A DNA stretch of 64,000 bases from Holosporales bacterium (GTDB lineage Bacteria; Pseudomonadota; Alphaproteobacteria; RUG11792). The notes under the pieces are model-generated. The model did no database searches. It worked only from the letters and a program-made list of their open reading frames with translations, and was not told the origin of the DNA. The position numbers and the translations under genes were made by a program. The DNA lies in NCBI GenBank assembly GCA_031289695.1, contig JAITPA010000008.1:24001-88000 (forward strand), written 5' to 3'. This document shows, piece after piece, positions 42,644 through 52,833 of the stretch (positions are counted from its first letter, which is position 1; each line of letters begins with the position of its first letter).

Positions 42644-43572
42644 AGTTGAAAATTTTAAAAAAGTGGAGCAACGGGTATAATATCATCGATCCGAAACTTT
42701 ATGTAACCTTGGTACCATTTTTATGGATGTGTGTATTTTTTATAATGCCATTATTGATAGTATTGAAAATAAGTTTTTCTGAAGCAATATTTTCTATGCC
42801 ACCGTTTTCAGATGTATTTTCAAGTAGAGCTGATTTTATGCTTAATATACAGTTGAATTTCAAAAACTATTATACTATACTCAATGATTCATACTACATG
42901 TCTGTTTTTGTAAATTCAATTTCGTTAAGCACTGTAGCAACAACGTTATGTGTTTTGCTTGGATACCCAATGGCATATGGGATATATTGCGTTGATAGTA
43001 GCAGATTAAAATCAGTTTTAATTTTAATGATTTCGCTTTCATTTTGGACGTCATTTCTTATCAGGGTATATTCTTTGGTAAATCTATTAAATATACGTGG
43101 TGTTATAAATTCAGTACTTATTAAGTTAGGAATAATTTCTAATCCAATTCAGTTCCTCGGAAATTATTTCGTCGTGTGTCTGGGTTTTGTGTTTTGTTAT
43201 TTGCCATTTGTGATATTGCCAATTTATGCGTCTTTAGGAAAAGTAAAAAAAGCATATAACGAAGCGGCAATTGATCTTGGTTGCGATACAATGAGAGTAT
43301 TTTGGAAAATTACTTTTCCATTATCTCTGCCTGGAGTTTTAACTGGATGCGTGATAGTTTTTACAGCATCGTTAGGTGAATTTATAATTCCAGAACTTTT
43401 AGGAAACGCTAATACCATAACTTTTGGGCGTGCATTGTGGATGGAATTTTTTACGAACCTTGATTGGCCAATGGCATGCGCACTTTCCATCGTTATGATG
43501 GTATACATAATTTTCTCTGTGTATATTCTAAAAAAGTTGTCTGAGAGTTCTGTATTTGAAACATCTAATTAA
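42640..43572 (+). CDS. potB: Spermidine/putrescine ABC transporter permease
   Basis: A 310-residue permease with six helices. The cytoplasmic EAA loop reads YNEAAIDLGCDTMRVFWKITFPLSLPGVLTG, close to the EAA-xxx-G consensus that docks to the ATPase. The first periplasmic region and FGRALWMEFFTNLDWPMACALSIVMM also fit PotB. potC (second permease) and potD (binding protein) do not follow; the next 400 bases are gene debris. Either they lie elsewhere or the importer is defunct. Codon use is more AT-rich than in potA. Confidence 0.85.
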   Translation: MKLKILKKWSNGYNIIDPKLYVTLVPFLWMCVFFIMPLLIVLKISFSEAIFSMPPFSDVFSSRADFMLNIQLNFKNYYTILNDSYYMSVFVNSISLSTVATTLCVLLGYPMAYGIYCVDSSRLKSVLILMISLSFWTSFLIRVYSLVNLLNIRGVINSVLIKLGIISNPIQFLGNYFVVCLGFVFCYLPFVILPIYASLGKVKKAYNEAAIDLGCDTMRVFWKITFPLSLPGVLTGCVIVFTASLGEFIIPELLGNANTITFGRALWMEFFTNLDWPMACALSIVMMVYIIFSVYILKKLSESSVFETSN

Positions 43573-43584
43573 AGAGTTGATATA

Positions 43585-43660
43585 GTGAAGCTAAGAGATC
43601 TTGGAACGAGAATCCATGCTGGAAGTGATATAACAAAAGCAGGGACAAATCCACCATTTC
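43585..43660 (+). pseudogene. Possible 5' remnant of a cystathionine beta-lyase gene
   Basis: A GTG-started frame reads K-L-R-D-L-G-T-R-I-H-A-G-S-D and soon after G-T-N-P-P. This resembles the start of PLP-dependent Cys/Met enzymes, where RLVHAGxDP precedes VNPPVY. After this the similarity ends and stops appear. The evidence is a short stretch only. Confidence 0.3.
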
Positions 43661-43739
43661 CAAGCTTCTGGAAGTTATCTTGGGTCTTCGCTTGCATTTG
43701 CGCCTCTGATTACCACCTTTTGTAAACCCGTATTTTACA

Positions 43740-43905
43740 AAAAATATTAATCATGTAATAACTAAATCAGAAACATGCTTAGTAGAATCTTTTAATTCAA
43801 AATTAATGTATTACTTAGCTAGATTACATAGGGAAACTAAATATTATAGCAAAAGCACAGAGATGCTGAGGTTTTCGATTCTGCTGTTTTTGAACAAAGA
43901 TATTA
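43740..43905 (+). pseudogene. IS1-family transposase remnant (C-terminal part)
   Basis: In one frame the sequence reads ESFNSKLMYYLARLHRETKYYSKSTEMLRFSILLFLNK across about 43776-43898. This corresponds to the end of IS1-type DDE transposases (ExxNSxxRxxLARLxRKTxxxSKSxEMLxxS). The catalytic Glu position (E of ESFN) is present. The rest of the element is absent or frame-shifted, and a 90-codon frame starting at 43806 is part of this relic, not a gene. The relic replaces the expected potC/potD region. Confidence 0.65.
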
Positions 43906-43971
43906 TCACTGTTTTTAGTTGTCGATCCCGGACTGGGACTATTGGTTGTTATTGTACAGAAAATAATGCGT

Positions 43972-46053
43972 CTAAAATGATTGTTTTAGGCATTCTGAAT
44001 TCTGATTGGCAAAGATCTTCAAGAGAGTCTTATATGAATGGACCGATCCATTTTCAATTATTCTTGTCGCAAGGGTAGATGCCTGATGCATTAGATCTAA
44101 GATATGCGGTTGATTGTCTGGTGAGTTCATGTCGAATGTTCTGTAAACCTTTTGGCCACTCTGTTTAGTTCCAAAGATTTCTCCGCCTCCTCTTAGAAGT
44201 AGGTCCTGCTCGGCGATTACGAACCCGTCATTGCTGGCCTTCATTATGTTCAATCTCTTCCTTGCAATCTCGGAGATGTTATAATCGTATAGCAGCAGAC
44301 AGTATGACTGAAGATCGCTTCTACCGACTCTTCCTCTTAATTGATGCAGCTGAGCGAGTCCGAATCTTTCTGCATTCTCAACGATGATTACGCTGGCGTT
44401 TTGGATATCAACCCCAACCTCTATTACCGTCGTTGATACCAAGATATGGCAATCTCCATTTTTGAACTTTTCAAAAGTTGCCTGTTTGTCCGCCGTTTTC
44501 ATTTTGCTGTGGAGTATATCAACATTATCTTCAAAAAGAGATTTCAGGTAATTATAGCGATTAATAACGCAAGTATAATCAAGCTTTTCGCTTTCTTCAA
44601 TAAGTGGACAAACCCAATAAACTTTCTCTCCTTTACATAGGATACTTCTTATTGATTCAATAACGGCAGGTATTTTTGTCATTGGAAGCACTCTCGTTAT
44701 AATTTCTTTCCTACCTGCTGGTTTTTCCGTGATAGACGAAACATCGATATCGCCATAGATAGACATGATTACGGTTCGAGGAATTGGAGTTGCAGTCATA
44801 CTGAGGACATGTGGTGAACTGCCTTTTGTTATCAATTGCAAACGCTGGTTAACTCCGAATCGATGTTGTTCATCTATTATGACGAGACCTAAGTTATTGA
44901 ACTGAACTGCTTCAGTTATAATCGCGTGTGTTCCAATTAAAATCATTGATGTTCCGTTCATTATATTTGCCAGGATTTCTTTGCGACATTTGCCCTTCTC
45001 ATTGGCAGTCAATAATTCTACTTTAATTCCAATGGTATAGAAGTATCCACTAATAGTTGTGAAATGCTGTCTGGCCAGGATTTCAGTGGGAGCCAGGATG
45101 GCGCATTGATAGCCGCTTTCTATGGCATACAAAGCTGTCATAACCGCTATTATTGTTTTACCTGAACCCACATCTCCCTGCAGCAATCGCGTCATAGGCT
45201 TTCCACTTTCAAGGTCTTTGAAAATTTCATCGATAGCTTTCTGTTGAGAATTTGTTAAAGTAAATGGCAAAAACTCCAGTAATTTATTGATTAGCTTTTT
45301 TTCATTTTTGATAATATATCCAGTTTTTGTCTTTGCTTTCGAAAGCCTAATAGTAATTTGTTCAGCTAACAACTCATCGAAGCATAGCCTTCTTCTTGAG
45401 ACAGAACTTAATTGAATTTCAACTCGTAGCTTTGGTTGATGAATTTCTTTCAGCGCCTCGTAAAAGGACGGAAAATTGTTTTGGGATACAATGTCATCTG
45501 GAATCCATTCCGCCAGCTTGGAATTTTTGATGAGATTCAAGGCGCTATTTACGAAGAGATATACGCCATACTGAGAAATGCCAGATGTTAGTGGGTAAAT
45601 GTTATGTAATCCTGTTTTTAACTTTGTTGAACTTGGATTAGTAAGCTTTTCTGGATTGATGAATTGAAAAATACCACCCGCTGTTTCTCCGAGTTTTCCG
45701 CTTACAAAGACTTCAGATCCGAGTTTATAAGCACTGTGAATGTAATATTTTTTGTAATTGAATAATAAAACCTCGACCATTGAAGTTCCACTTCTGCAAC
45801 ATACAACGATTGGCTTTCTCAGATTATTGCTTGCGTCAATATATTCCACTTTCAGTTTTGTAGTTACTATTTTTCCAATTTGGTCCTTTAATAGTGAGTC
45901 TGAATAAGTTTTTTCAATTGTGTAAGATGGCATATGAATTAATACATCGATTACTCGGCCACCGAATAATCTTCGAAGGCGGCCTAATTGCTTTTTAAAA
46001 TAATCAGAAGTGATTAATTCCAAATCATGAAATATATCGAGATCTTCAGCCAT
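43972..46053 (-). CDS. recG: ATP-dependent DNA helicase RecG
   Basis: RecG remodels stalled forks and branched DNA. The 693-residue protein has the N-terminal wedge OB domain (about 55-160), Walker A LLQGDVGSGKT near residue 290, motif II IIDEQHRFG, motif III MTATPIPRT, motif VI QLHQLRGRVGRSD, and a C-terminal segment with LLRGGGEIFGTKQSG. It lies downstream of ftsK with six bases between. The C-terminus runs into the gap after the IS1 relic. Confidence 0.96.
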   Translation of the reverse strand: MAEDLDIFHDLELITSDYFKKQLGRLRRLFGGRVIDVLIHMPSYTIEKTYSDSLLKDQIGKIVTTKLKVEYIDASNNLRKPIVVCCRSGTSMVEVLLFNYKKYYIHSAYKLGSEVFVSGKLGETAGGIFQFINPEKLTNPSSTKLKTGLHNIYPLTSGISQYGVYLFVNSALNLIKNSKLAEWIPDDIVSQNNFPSFYEALKEIHQPKLRVEIQLSSVSRRRLCFDELLAEQITIRLSKAKTKTGYIIKNEKKLINKLLEFLPFTLTNSQQKAIDEIFKDLESGKPMTRLLQGDVGSGKTIIAVMTALYAIESGYQCAILAPTEILARQHFTTISGYFYTIGIKVELLTANEKGKCRKEILANIMNGTSMILIGTHAIITEAVQFNNLGLVIIDEQHRFGVNQRLQLITKGSSPHVLSMTATPIPRTVIMSIYGDIDVSSITEKPAGRKEIITRVLPMTKIPAVIESIRSILCKGEKVYWVCPLIEESEKLDYTCVINRYNYLKSLFEDNVDILHSKMKTADKQATFEKFKNGDCHILVSTTVIEVGVDIQNASVIIVENAERFGLAQLHQLRGRVGRSDLQSYCLLLYDYNISEIARKRLNIMKASNDGFVIAEQDLLLRGGGEIFGTKQSGQKVYRTFDMNSPDNQPHILDLMHQASTLATRIIENGSVHSYKTLLKIFANQNSECLKQSF

Positions 46054-46059
46054 TGTTCC

Positions 46060-48309
46060 TCAAATTAATATTTCACGTTTGCCTGTGTGGTTCGGAGCTG
46101 AAATTACACCTTTTGCCTCCATCTCTTCAATGATTCTCGCGGCCCTGTTGTAGCCTATCTGCAATTTCCTTTGAAGATAACTGATAGAACATTTCTTGTC
46201 GTTTGCTATAATCTCCAGCGCTTTGTTATACATGTCATCGCTTCCTGAATCTGAATCGGAAAATCCTTCTTGAGATTCACCGAACTGATCACTCACCACA
46301 TCAACATAGTTTGGTTCTTCTTGTGCCTTTATATAAGCAACAACCCTTTCAACTTCGATGTCTTTAACAAATGGACCATGGACTCTTAGAATTCGTCCAG
46401 CTCCAGACATATACAGCATATCTCCCTGTCCCAATAATTGTTCCGCCCCTTGCTCACCCAAAATTGTTCTGCTGTCTATTTTGGATGTAACTTGAAAGCT
46501 TACTCTGGTGGGAAAATTAGCCTTGATAGTTCCTGTTATGACATCAACAGACGGTCGTTGTGTTGCCATTATAATGTGAATCCCAGCGGCCCTTGCCATC
46601 TGAGCAAGTCTTTGAATAGCAGCTTCAACATCTTTTCCAGCGACTAACATTAAATCAGCCATCTCGTCTACTATTACGACTATATACGGCATTTCCTCAA
46701 ATTCGAACTGCTGTATCTCAAATATCGGTCTGCCAGTTTCCTGGTCAAATCCAGTTTGAACTTTTTTAACGAGCAGATCACCCTTCTCTTTGGACTCCGC
46801 AAGTTTTTTATTGAATCCATCGATGTTCCTAACCCCTAACTTTGACATCTGCTTATATCTGTTTTCCATTTCAGAGACTGCCCACTTCAAAGCAAAAACG
46901 GCCTTTTTAGGATCAGTGACAACCGGTGTGAGAAGATGTGGAATTTCATCGTAGACCGATAATTCCAACATCTTCGGATCTATCATGATCAGCTTGCAGT
47001 CCTTAGGAGAAAATTTGTATAGGATCGATAAAATCATGTCGTTGACAGATACTGATTTTCCAGAACCTGTCGTTCCTGCTATCAGCAGATGCGGCATTTT
47101 TGCAAGATCAGCCATTATTGGATTGCCACTAATGTCTTTCCCTAGGATAAGTGGTATCCCAGTCGTTATGTTTTTAAATGTATCAGACAGTAGCAGTTCT
47201 CTTAGATAGACGGTATGGCGGTTCTTATTTGGCAGTTCTATACCTATTGCATTTTGACCTGGAATAATTGCGATTCTGGCAGAGATGGCCTTCATTGATC
47301 TCGCAATATCGTCGCTTAAACTTATTATCCTGGATGTTTTTATCCCAGGAGCTGGTCTAAATTCGAACATTGTGACAACCGGACCTTGTCTAACATTTAG
47401 GATTTCGCCATTTATTCCAAACTCCTCTAAAACATTTCTAAGCTCAGCCGAAACGAGAGCTATTTTCCCTTCATCCTGCTTGTATTCCATCTCCGAATGC
47501 TTTTCCAAGAGATCAACATTTGGAAGTGTATACATTCCACCATCTACAAACATTTCTGTAAAATCTTCTTCGTTATGTGTTTCTGATTCTTCTTTTTTGG
47601 TAGGTTGTTTTTTTTCTACATTCTCAAGTTTGCTCAAATCCCAAACAACGTCTGATTTTCTGAATTTTTTGGTTTTTGTTTTGAAGATCTTCATAGATCC
47701 AATCATATTGGCGATCTTTACTACTCTGTCAATGATAGAGTCTATTTCTATGAATAACGCTTTTTTAGCAATGAATCCCCAGACAACTGCCATTCCAACG
47801 AAAACCCATTTACATACGTACGACTGTCTTAGTATGTTCACAAAAATGAATTTTGAAAAAACATAGCCAACGAATCCACCGGCATAATATGAAACACCAA
47901 GTCGCTTTAGTAAGTTTTCGCATAAAAGATAAGTTGATGATACGTTGAAAACTATACAGCCAAGTATAACGAACGAAAAGAAGACAGAGTACTTGTGTTT
48001 GATATAGTGCATCTTTCCTCTCATGAATCCGATGCCCCACACGAATGATAACACCGCCAATAGATAGCTGACGAGGCCAAATGTTTGTGTTAGAATGTTG
48101 GAAACGTACGCTCCCAAAGCCCACATCAAATTAGTTGTTTGGTAGTGAGCTCTTGTGAAAAAGCAGCTATCCAACTGCGATGATGTAACAAGTGCTGCAA
48201 AGCAAAACGTTGAGATTAGAATTAATATAATCCCAGATAATACCAAGATAGCACTACTCTGTTGCCTACCCTTGTCCTTCATATTTAGCTTCCTCGTGTT
48301 CATATACAC
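46060..48309 (-). CDS. ftsK: DNA translocase FtsK
   Basis: FtsK anchors at the septum and pumps chromosome ends apart. The 749-residue protein has four to five N-terminal helices (within residues 18-190), a short charged linker (about 200-270), the translocase motor with Walker A IAGTTGSGKSVSVNDMI and Walker B YIVVIVDEMADLM, and a C-terminal gamma winged helix (about 688-749: DKKCSISYLQRKLQIGYNRAARIIEEMEAKGVI). The linker is short compared with E. coli. A start at the third ATG (residue 10, MKDKG) is possible. Confidence 0.96.
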   Translation of the reverse strand: MYMNTRKLNMKDKGRQQSSAILVLSGIILILISTFCFAALVTSSQLDSCFFTRAHYQTTNLMWALGAYVSNILTQTFGLVSYLLAVLSFVWGIGFMRGKMHYIKHKYSVFFSFVILGCIVFNVSSTYLLCENLLKRLGVSYYAGGFVGYVFSKFIFVNILRQSYVCKWVFVGMAVVWGFIAKKALFIEIDSIIDRVVKIANMIGSMKIFKTKTKKFRKSDVVWDLSKLENVEKKQPTKKEESETHNEEDFTEMFVDGGMYTLPNVDLLEKHSEMEYKQDEGKIALVSAELRNVLEEFGINGEILNVRQGPVVTMFEFRPAPGIKTSRIISLSDDIARSMKAISARIAIIPGQNAIGIELPNKNRHTVYLRELLLSDTFKNITTGIPLILGKDISGNPIMADLAKMPHLLIAGTTGSGKSVSVNDMILSILYKFSPKDCKLIMIDPKMLELSVYDEIPHLLTPVVTDPKKAVFALKWAVSEMENRYKQMSKLGVRNIDGFNKKLAESKEKGDLLVKKVQTGFDQETGRPIFEIQQFEFEEMPYIVVIVDEMADLMLVAGKDVEAAIQRLAQMARAAGIHIIMATQRPSVDVITGTIKANFPTRVSFQVTSKIDSRTILGEQGAEQLLGQGDMLYMSGAGRILRVHGPFVKDIEVERVVAYIKAQEEPNYVDVVSDQFGESQEGFSDSDSGSDDMYNKALEIIANDKKCSISYLQRKLQIGYNRAARIIEEMEAKGVISAPNHTGKREILI

Positions 48310-48456
48310 ATTTTAAACGAGTATCACGTGATTTAGGTACCACTAAATTCAAATGTATTTATGTATGGGCAATTGACCATGTTGAAATTATAAATCAAAC
48401 GTGTGATAATTATGCCATTGGTTCGGGTTATCTTTGAAAGGAGGGGAGAAAGTTAG

Positions 48457-48660
48457 GTGGAAGTTACAGTTAACGAAAACAACGTTGAACACGCTCTTCG
48501 GATACTGAAGAGAAAGATGCAGCGCGAGGGAGTTTATAAGGATATGAAGCTTCACAAGCATTTTGAGAAGCCGTCCGTTAGGAAGGCTAGAAAGAAAATC
48601 GAGTCCTTGAGAAGATCTAGGAAACTTAATAGAAGAAGGCTTGAAAAAGAAGGGTATTAA
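48457..48660 (+). CDS. rpsU: 30S ribosomal protein S21
   Basis: A 67-residue basic protein, MEVTVNENNVEHALRILKRKMQREG at the start, with the S21 helical pattern and RRRLEKEGY at the end. S21 takes part in mRNA selection on the small subunit. The start is GTG at 48457, just after a TAG, with a strong AAAGGAGGGGA ribosome binding site 10-20 bases upstream. valS follows directly. Confidence 0.95.
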   Translation: MEVTVNENNVEHALRILKRKMQREGVYKDMKLHKHFEKPSVRKARKKIESLRRSRKLNRRRLEKEGY

Positions 48661-48667
48661 TTTTGCA

Positions 48668-50959
48668 ATGATATTAGACAAGACGTACACACCCAAGCAA
48701 TTTGAAAGGCAGATTTATGATGCGACAGTTGGTATGTTCTATCCTGCCGGTTTGGTTGATAGAGCATACTCCGTCGTTATGCCGCCGCCTAATGTCACCG
48801 GAAGTCTGCATGTTGGACATGCGCTGACATATACGATCCAAGACGTTTTGATACGATATCATCGACAAAACGGAGCCAATACACTATGGCAACCTGGGAT
48901 AGACCACGCCGGCATTGCAACTCAGATGGTCGTAACAAGGGAGCTTGAGGCTTTGGGCGTTGATGCCAAAACACTGTCCAGAGAGGAGTTAATCCAAAAA
49001 ATTTGGGATTGGAAAACCAAATCTGGAGGGCTAATTTTTGAGCAGCAAAAAGCTCTTGGATGTTCTGTCCCGTGGGATTTATCTAGGTTTACTATGGACG
49101 ATGACTATTGTCATGCAGTCAGGAAGGTCTTTGTAACACTGTACAAAGAGGGTCTGATATTCAAGGATAAAAGACTCGTAAACTGGGACACTAAATTTAA
49201 GACTGCAATATCTGATCTAGAAATTCAGAACAGGGAAGAAAAAGGAACGCTTTGGCATATAAAATATAAAATTACAGATTCGGATGAATCAGTAATAATT
49301 GCAACGACAAGGCCGGAAACAATGTTTGGAGACACGGCGATTGCTGTCCATCCAGATGATGGTCGATATAGTCATCTCGTTGGTAAATGCGCTATAGTTC
49401 CGTATACAGATAGGCTCATTCCGATAATAACTGACGACTACATAGACATTGAAAAAGGAACTGGATGCCTAAAAGTGACACCAGCCCATGATCCTAACGA
49501 CTTCGCCATTGGAAAGCGTCACGGCCTCGATATGATAACTGTTATCGATAAAGATGGTCATATGAGCTCTGAACATGTTCCCGAATTCCTACGAGGGGTA
49601 TATCTTAAAAAAGCCAGAAAGATGCTTATCGAAAAACTTAAGGGTGATGATTTCTTAGTAATGGAGGAAGAGATAATTCACGCCATTCCGTATGGAGACA
49701 GATCTGGTACAGTGATTGAGCCTCTTTTAACAGAACAATGGTTTGTGGATGCCAAGACTCTGGCGAAGGAGGCTATTGAGGTTGTCGAAGATGGCAGGAT
49801 CAAGTTTTTTCCTGAAAAATGGGAGAATACGTATTTTGAGTGGATGAGAAATATAGAGCCGTGGTGTATCTCAAGGCAGATAGCATGGGGACATCAGATT
49901 CCAGTTTGGTATGGGCCTAATGGGGAAATGTTCGTGGAAATGGATGAACAGTCCGCAATTGCTGAAGCTGCTAAATGTGGTATTCCAATGGAAGATATCA
50001 AGCGGGATACCGATGTCTTAGATACTTGGTTCTCATCGGCTCTTTGGCCTTTTGTAACATTGGGATGGCCAAAAAACACAGAACAGCTGAAGATATTTTA
50101 TCCGACATCAACCCTTGTTACAGGCTTTGACATCATTTTTTTCTGGGTTGCCAGGATGATTATGATGAGTATGCACTTCATGAAAGATGTGCCATTTAAA
50201 GATGTCTATATCCATGCTTTGGTTAGGGATGACAAAGGTCAAAAAATGTCGAAATCCAAGGGAAACGTAATTGATCCATTAGAACTTATGGATGAATTTG
50301 GGGCAGATGCACTGAGATTCACTTTGGTATTCATGTCTGTTCCTGGGCGGGACATTAAGCTTGGAAGAGATAGTGTTAAAATCAGCAGAAATTTTATAAC
50401 CAAGATATGGAACGCAGCCAGGTTCCTGCAGACAAAAGAGGTAGCGTTTGATAGGCGCATAGGCGATGTAAGAATAGAAGGGAAGCTTATTAATTGGATA
50501 ATTGCCAAATTGCAGAAATTAGTAAAGAAAATTGATCAGGATATGGCGGAGTATCGGTTTGATTATGCAACCCGAGATATTCAATTTTTTATAAGAAACA
50601 TATTCTGCGATTTTTTTGTAGAGGCCATGAAGTTTCAAGATGACGACAATACGAAATCTGTGGCTGGAATTGTATTCGCCGAGTTTTTGAGGATAGCTCA
50701 TCCGTTTATTCCGTTTGTGACTGATCAACTAGCTAAGTCGCTTGGCATTTGTGAAACACTAGTTTTGAAACAAATAGACGAAGCAATATTAGAAGTAAAG
50801 ACATCTGAATTGGATGAAAAAGAAGTCGATGAGTTTGTTGGATTAGTTCACGATATTAGGGCAGAGAAACAAAAAGAAAATACCATCTACGAAGAGCTCA
50901 AGGAAAGACTTAATAATTGGCCAGGAGAGCTACAACGAGTATCAGAAATTGTCAGGTGA
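48668..50959 (+). CDS. valS: Valyl-tRNA synthetase
   Basis: ValRS charges tRNA-Val. The protein is about 763 residues with HVGH (GSLHVGHALTYTIQD near residue 46), the editing domain (residues about 180-330, including TTRPETMFGDTAIAVHP), the tryptophan motif and KMSKS (GQKMSKSKGN near residue 526). After the anticodon-binding region it ends about 100-180 residues short of E. coli ValRS, so the C-terminal arm and coiled coil are missing. The ATG at 48668 (MILDKTY) is chosen because the alternative at 48641 lies inside rpsU. Confidence 0.93.
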   Translation: MILDKTYTPKQFERQIYDATVGMFYPAGLVDRAYSVVMPPPNVTGSLHVGHALTYTIQDVLIRYHRQNGANTLWQPGIDHAGIATQMVVTRELEALGVDAKTLSREELIQKIWDWKTKSGGLIFEQQKALGCSVPWDLSRFTMDDDYCHAVRKVFVTLYKEGLIFKDKRLVNWDTKFKTAISDLEIQNREEKGTLWHIKYKITDSDESVIIATTRPETMFGDTAIAVHPDDGRYSHLVGKCAIVPYTDRLIPIITDDYIDIEKGTGCLKVTPAHDPNDFAIGKRHGLDMITVIDKDGHMSSEHVPEFLRGVYLKKARKMLIEKLKGDDFLVMEEEIIHAIPYGDRSGTVIEPLLTEQWFVDAKTLAKEAIEVVEDGRIKFFPEKWENTYFEWMRNIEPWCISRQIAWGHQIPVWYGPNGEMFVEMDEQSAIAEAAKCGIPMEDIKRDTDVLDTWFSSALWPFVTLGWPKNTEQLKIFYPTSTLVTGFDIIFFWVARMIMMSMHFMKDVPFKDVYIHALVRDDKGQKMSKSKGNVIDPLELMDEFGADALRFTLVFMSVPGRDIKLGRDSVKISRNFITKIWNAARFLQTKEVAFDRRIGDVRIEGKLINWIIAKLQKLVKKIDQDMAEYRFDYATRDIQFFIRNIFCDFFVEAMKFQDDDNTKSVAGIVFAEFLRIAHPFIPFVTDQLAKSLGICETLVLKQIDEAILEVKTSELDEKEVDEFVGLVHDIRAEKQKENTIYEELKERLNNWPGELQRVSEIVR

Positions 50960-50982
50960 CGATCTTCTCTATTTGTCAAAGT

Positions 50983-52524
50983 TCAGTCGTCAGTAAATAC
51001 ATCGAGACCGCCGTCTTTTGCATCAATCTTTGGAAACAGCATTTCGAGTTCACCTATATCGACTGAATCTTGCAGTTTTTCATCGTCTTCGATTTTTAAC
51101 TCGTACGTTGGATTAATATGTTTTAATATCTTTTCTGCCGCAATTGGAATAACCGGATAAAGCATCTTCGTTATCTTATAAATCTGTTCCACCAAGATAA
51201 ATAAAATATCCTGCATTCTTTTTGGATTTGTTTCTTTAAGAGCCCATGGTTTTTGAAAATCAACATACTGATTCGCCAGAGACGTTGCATACTCAATCTT
51301 TTCGAGATACCGGCTAAATGCATATTTTTTAGCCAAAGATATAGCTTCTTGAACAGATGTGTCTACCCCAGTAATAAAACTCGTATCCTCTTCCTTCAAC
51401 GTATCACTTGGCCTTTTTATGTGTCCGTTGCAATTTTTCTTAACGAGAGAAAAAACCCTGCTACACAGGTTACCATATGCATTTGCAAGGATTGAATTAT
51501 ACCTTCCTATAAAACCGGAAAGAGAAAAATTTCCGTCTGAGCCGAAAGACAATTCTCTTAGCACGAAATACCTCAATGCATCAGATCCGAAGAGTTTACA
51601 GTATTTCACAGGATCCTGGACGTTTCCCAATGACTTGGACATTTTTTCACCTTCGCTTAGCCACCAACCGTGAGAGACTATTTGCTTGGGTGGTATTATA
51701 TTGGCAGCCATAAGAAACGCGGGCCAATAAAGAGCATGAAATCTCACTATTTCTTTGCCCACGAAATGAATTACATTCTGCCAATACTTATCGTTATTTT
51801 GATCTTCATTTTCTGGATAACCGTTTACCGTCAGGTAATTTGTCAACGCATCAAGCCATACATATACGACATGTTTTGGATCGTCAGGAACTGGAACACC
51901 CCAATTGAAAGTAGTTCTAGAGATAGCCAAATCTTTTAGTCCCCGATTAATGAAACTTATGATTTCATTCTTCCTCTGCACTGGGTATATGAATTCCGTG
52001 TTCTCCTCGTAAAATTTAAGAAGCCTATCACCAAATGCAGAAAGCTTGAAAAAATAACATGCCTCAGTCAGAAACTGGACTTCCCCGCCTAACGGAGATT
52101 TGCCATCGACTAATTCACTTTCATCGAAGTATGCTTCGTTCCTTATGTCATACCAACCTGAATATTCGCCAAGATATATATATCCCTTCTCTTTTAGAAT
52201 TTTCCAAAAATGCTTAACAGTTTTTTTATGACGCGGCTCTGTTGTTCTAATGAAATCATCGTTTGTGATATTGAGAATAGGTAACAGATCCCTGAAAATT
52301 TTCGATATATCATCAGCAAATTTTTGAGGTTCAATTCCAGAATTACTTGCACTTTGTTCTATTTTTTTTCCGTGCTCATCAGTCCCTGTGGAAAGTTTAA
52401 CATCGTAACCTAGCATTCTGCATAACCTTGCGAAAACATCACAGACAATTGTGGTATATGCATGCCCGATATGTGGCTTTGCATTGACATAATATATCGG
52501 CGTCGTAATGTAAATCGATTTCAT
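50983..52524 (-). CDS. metG: Methionyl-tRNA synthetase
   Basis: MetRS charges initiator and elongator tRNA-Met. The protein has YITTPIYYVNAKPHIGHAYTT at the start (HIGH), KMSKS in EGEKMSKSLGNVQD, and the helical anticodon domain with FQKPWALKE. The zinc-knuckle cysteines are absent and there is no C-terminal dimerisation domain, as in the shorter form common in alphaproteobacteria. ATG 52524 gives the family start; ATG 52536 adds four residues. It is the last gene of murC - small protein - metG. Confidence 0.95.
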   Translation of the reverse strand: MKSIYITTPIYYVNAKPHIGHAYTTIVCDVFARLCRMLGYDVKLSTGTDEHGKKIEQSASNSGIEPQKFADDISKIFRDLLPILNITNDDFIRTTEPRHKKTVKHFWKILKEKGYIYLGEYSGWYDIRNEAYFDESELVDGKSPLGGEVQFLTEACYFFKLSAFGDRLLKFYEENTEFIYPVQRKNEIISFINRGLKDLAISRTTFNWGVPVPDDPKHVVYVWLDALTNYLTVNGYPENEDQNNDKYWQNVIHFVGKEIVRFHALYWPAFLMAANIIPPKQIVSHGWWLSEGEKMSKSLGNVQDPVKYCKLFGSDALRYFVLRELSFGSDGNFSLSGFIGRYNSILANAYGNLCSRVFSLVKKNCNGHIKRPSDTLKEEDTSFITGVDTSVQEAISLAKKYAFSRYLEKIEYATSLANQYVDFQKPWALKETNPKRMQDILFILVEQIYKITKMLYPVIPIAAEKILKHINPTYELKIEDDEKLQDSVDIGELEMLFPKIDAKDGGLDVFTDD

Positions 52525-52572
52525 TTGAAAACCCAACTTGAACCAAACATGGAAGATTATATCAGAAATATA

Positions 52573-52833
52573 TCACTTTGACGGAAGATATGTTTTTGCC
52601 ATATCGATAGCTGGAGAAGAAGGGATTCTCACCTTACTCGGCAATCCTTGTTTCTGATCGTTAACTACACGTCCAAGAATCGGATTCTGTTCTTTTTGCT
52701 TCCTAGCAGGGTGAATCTTCTCTGACTCAGTTTTTGATGACTGACTATTTACAGCGTACCCAACCAACGTTCCAGTTACAAAAAAAAGCAAACTACACAC
52801 AAATATTCCAAGGATAAAAATCCACCACTTCAC
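52573..52833 (-). CDS. Small single-pass membrane protein, unknown
   Basis: An 86-residue protein with one N-terminal helix (residues 3-28, WWIFILGIFVCSLLFFVTGTLVGYAV), then a polar, lysine- and proline-rich tail. Its start overlaps the stop of murC by four bases, so it is translated with murC. No family is recognised. Position in place of ftsQ or ddl is suggestive of envelope work, but nothing in the sequence shows it. Confidence 0.6.
   Translation of the reverse strand: MKWWIFILGIFVCSLLFFVTGTLVGYAVNSQSSKTESEKIHPARKQKEQNPILGRVVNDQKQGLPSKVRIPSSPAIDMAKTYLPSK

Noticed and set aside
43806..44078. A 90-codon plus-strand gene
   Set aside because: Its start is the C-terminal part of an IS1-type transposase relic and its end is antisense to recG.
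47285..47866. A 193-codon plus-strand open frame
   Set aside because: It is antisense to ftsK, whose motifs are unambiguous.
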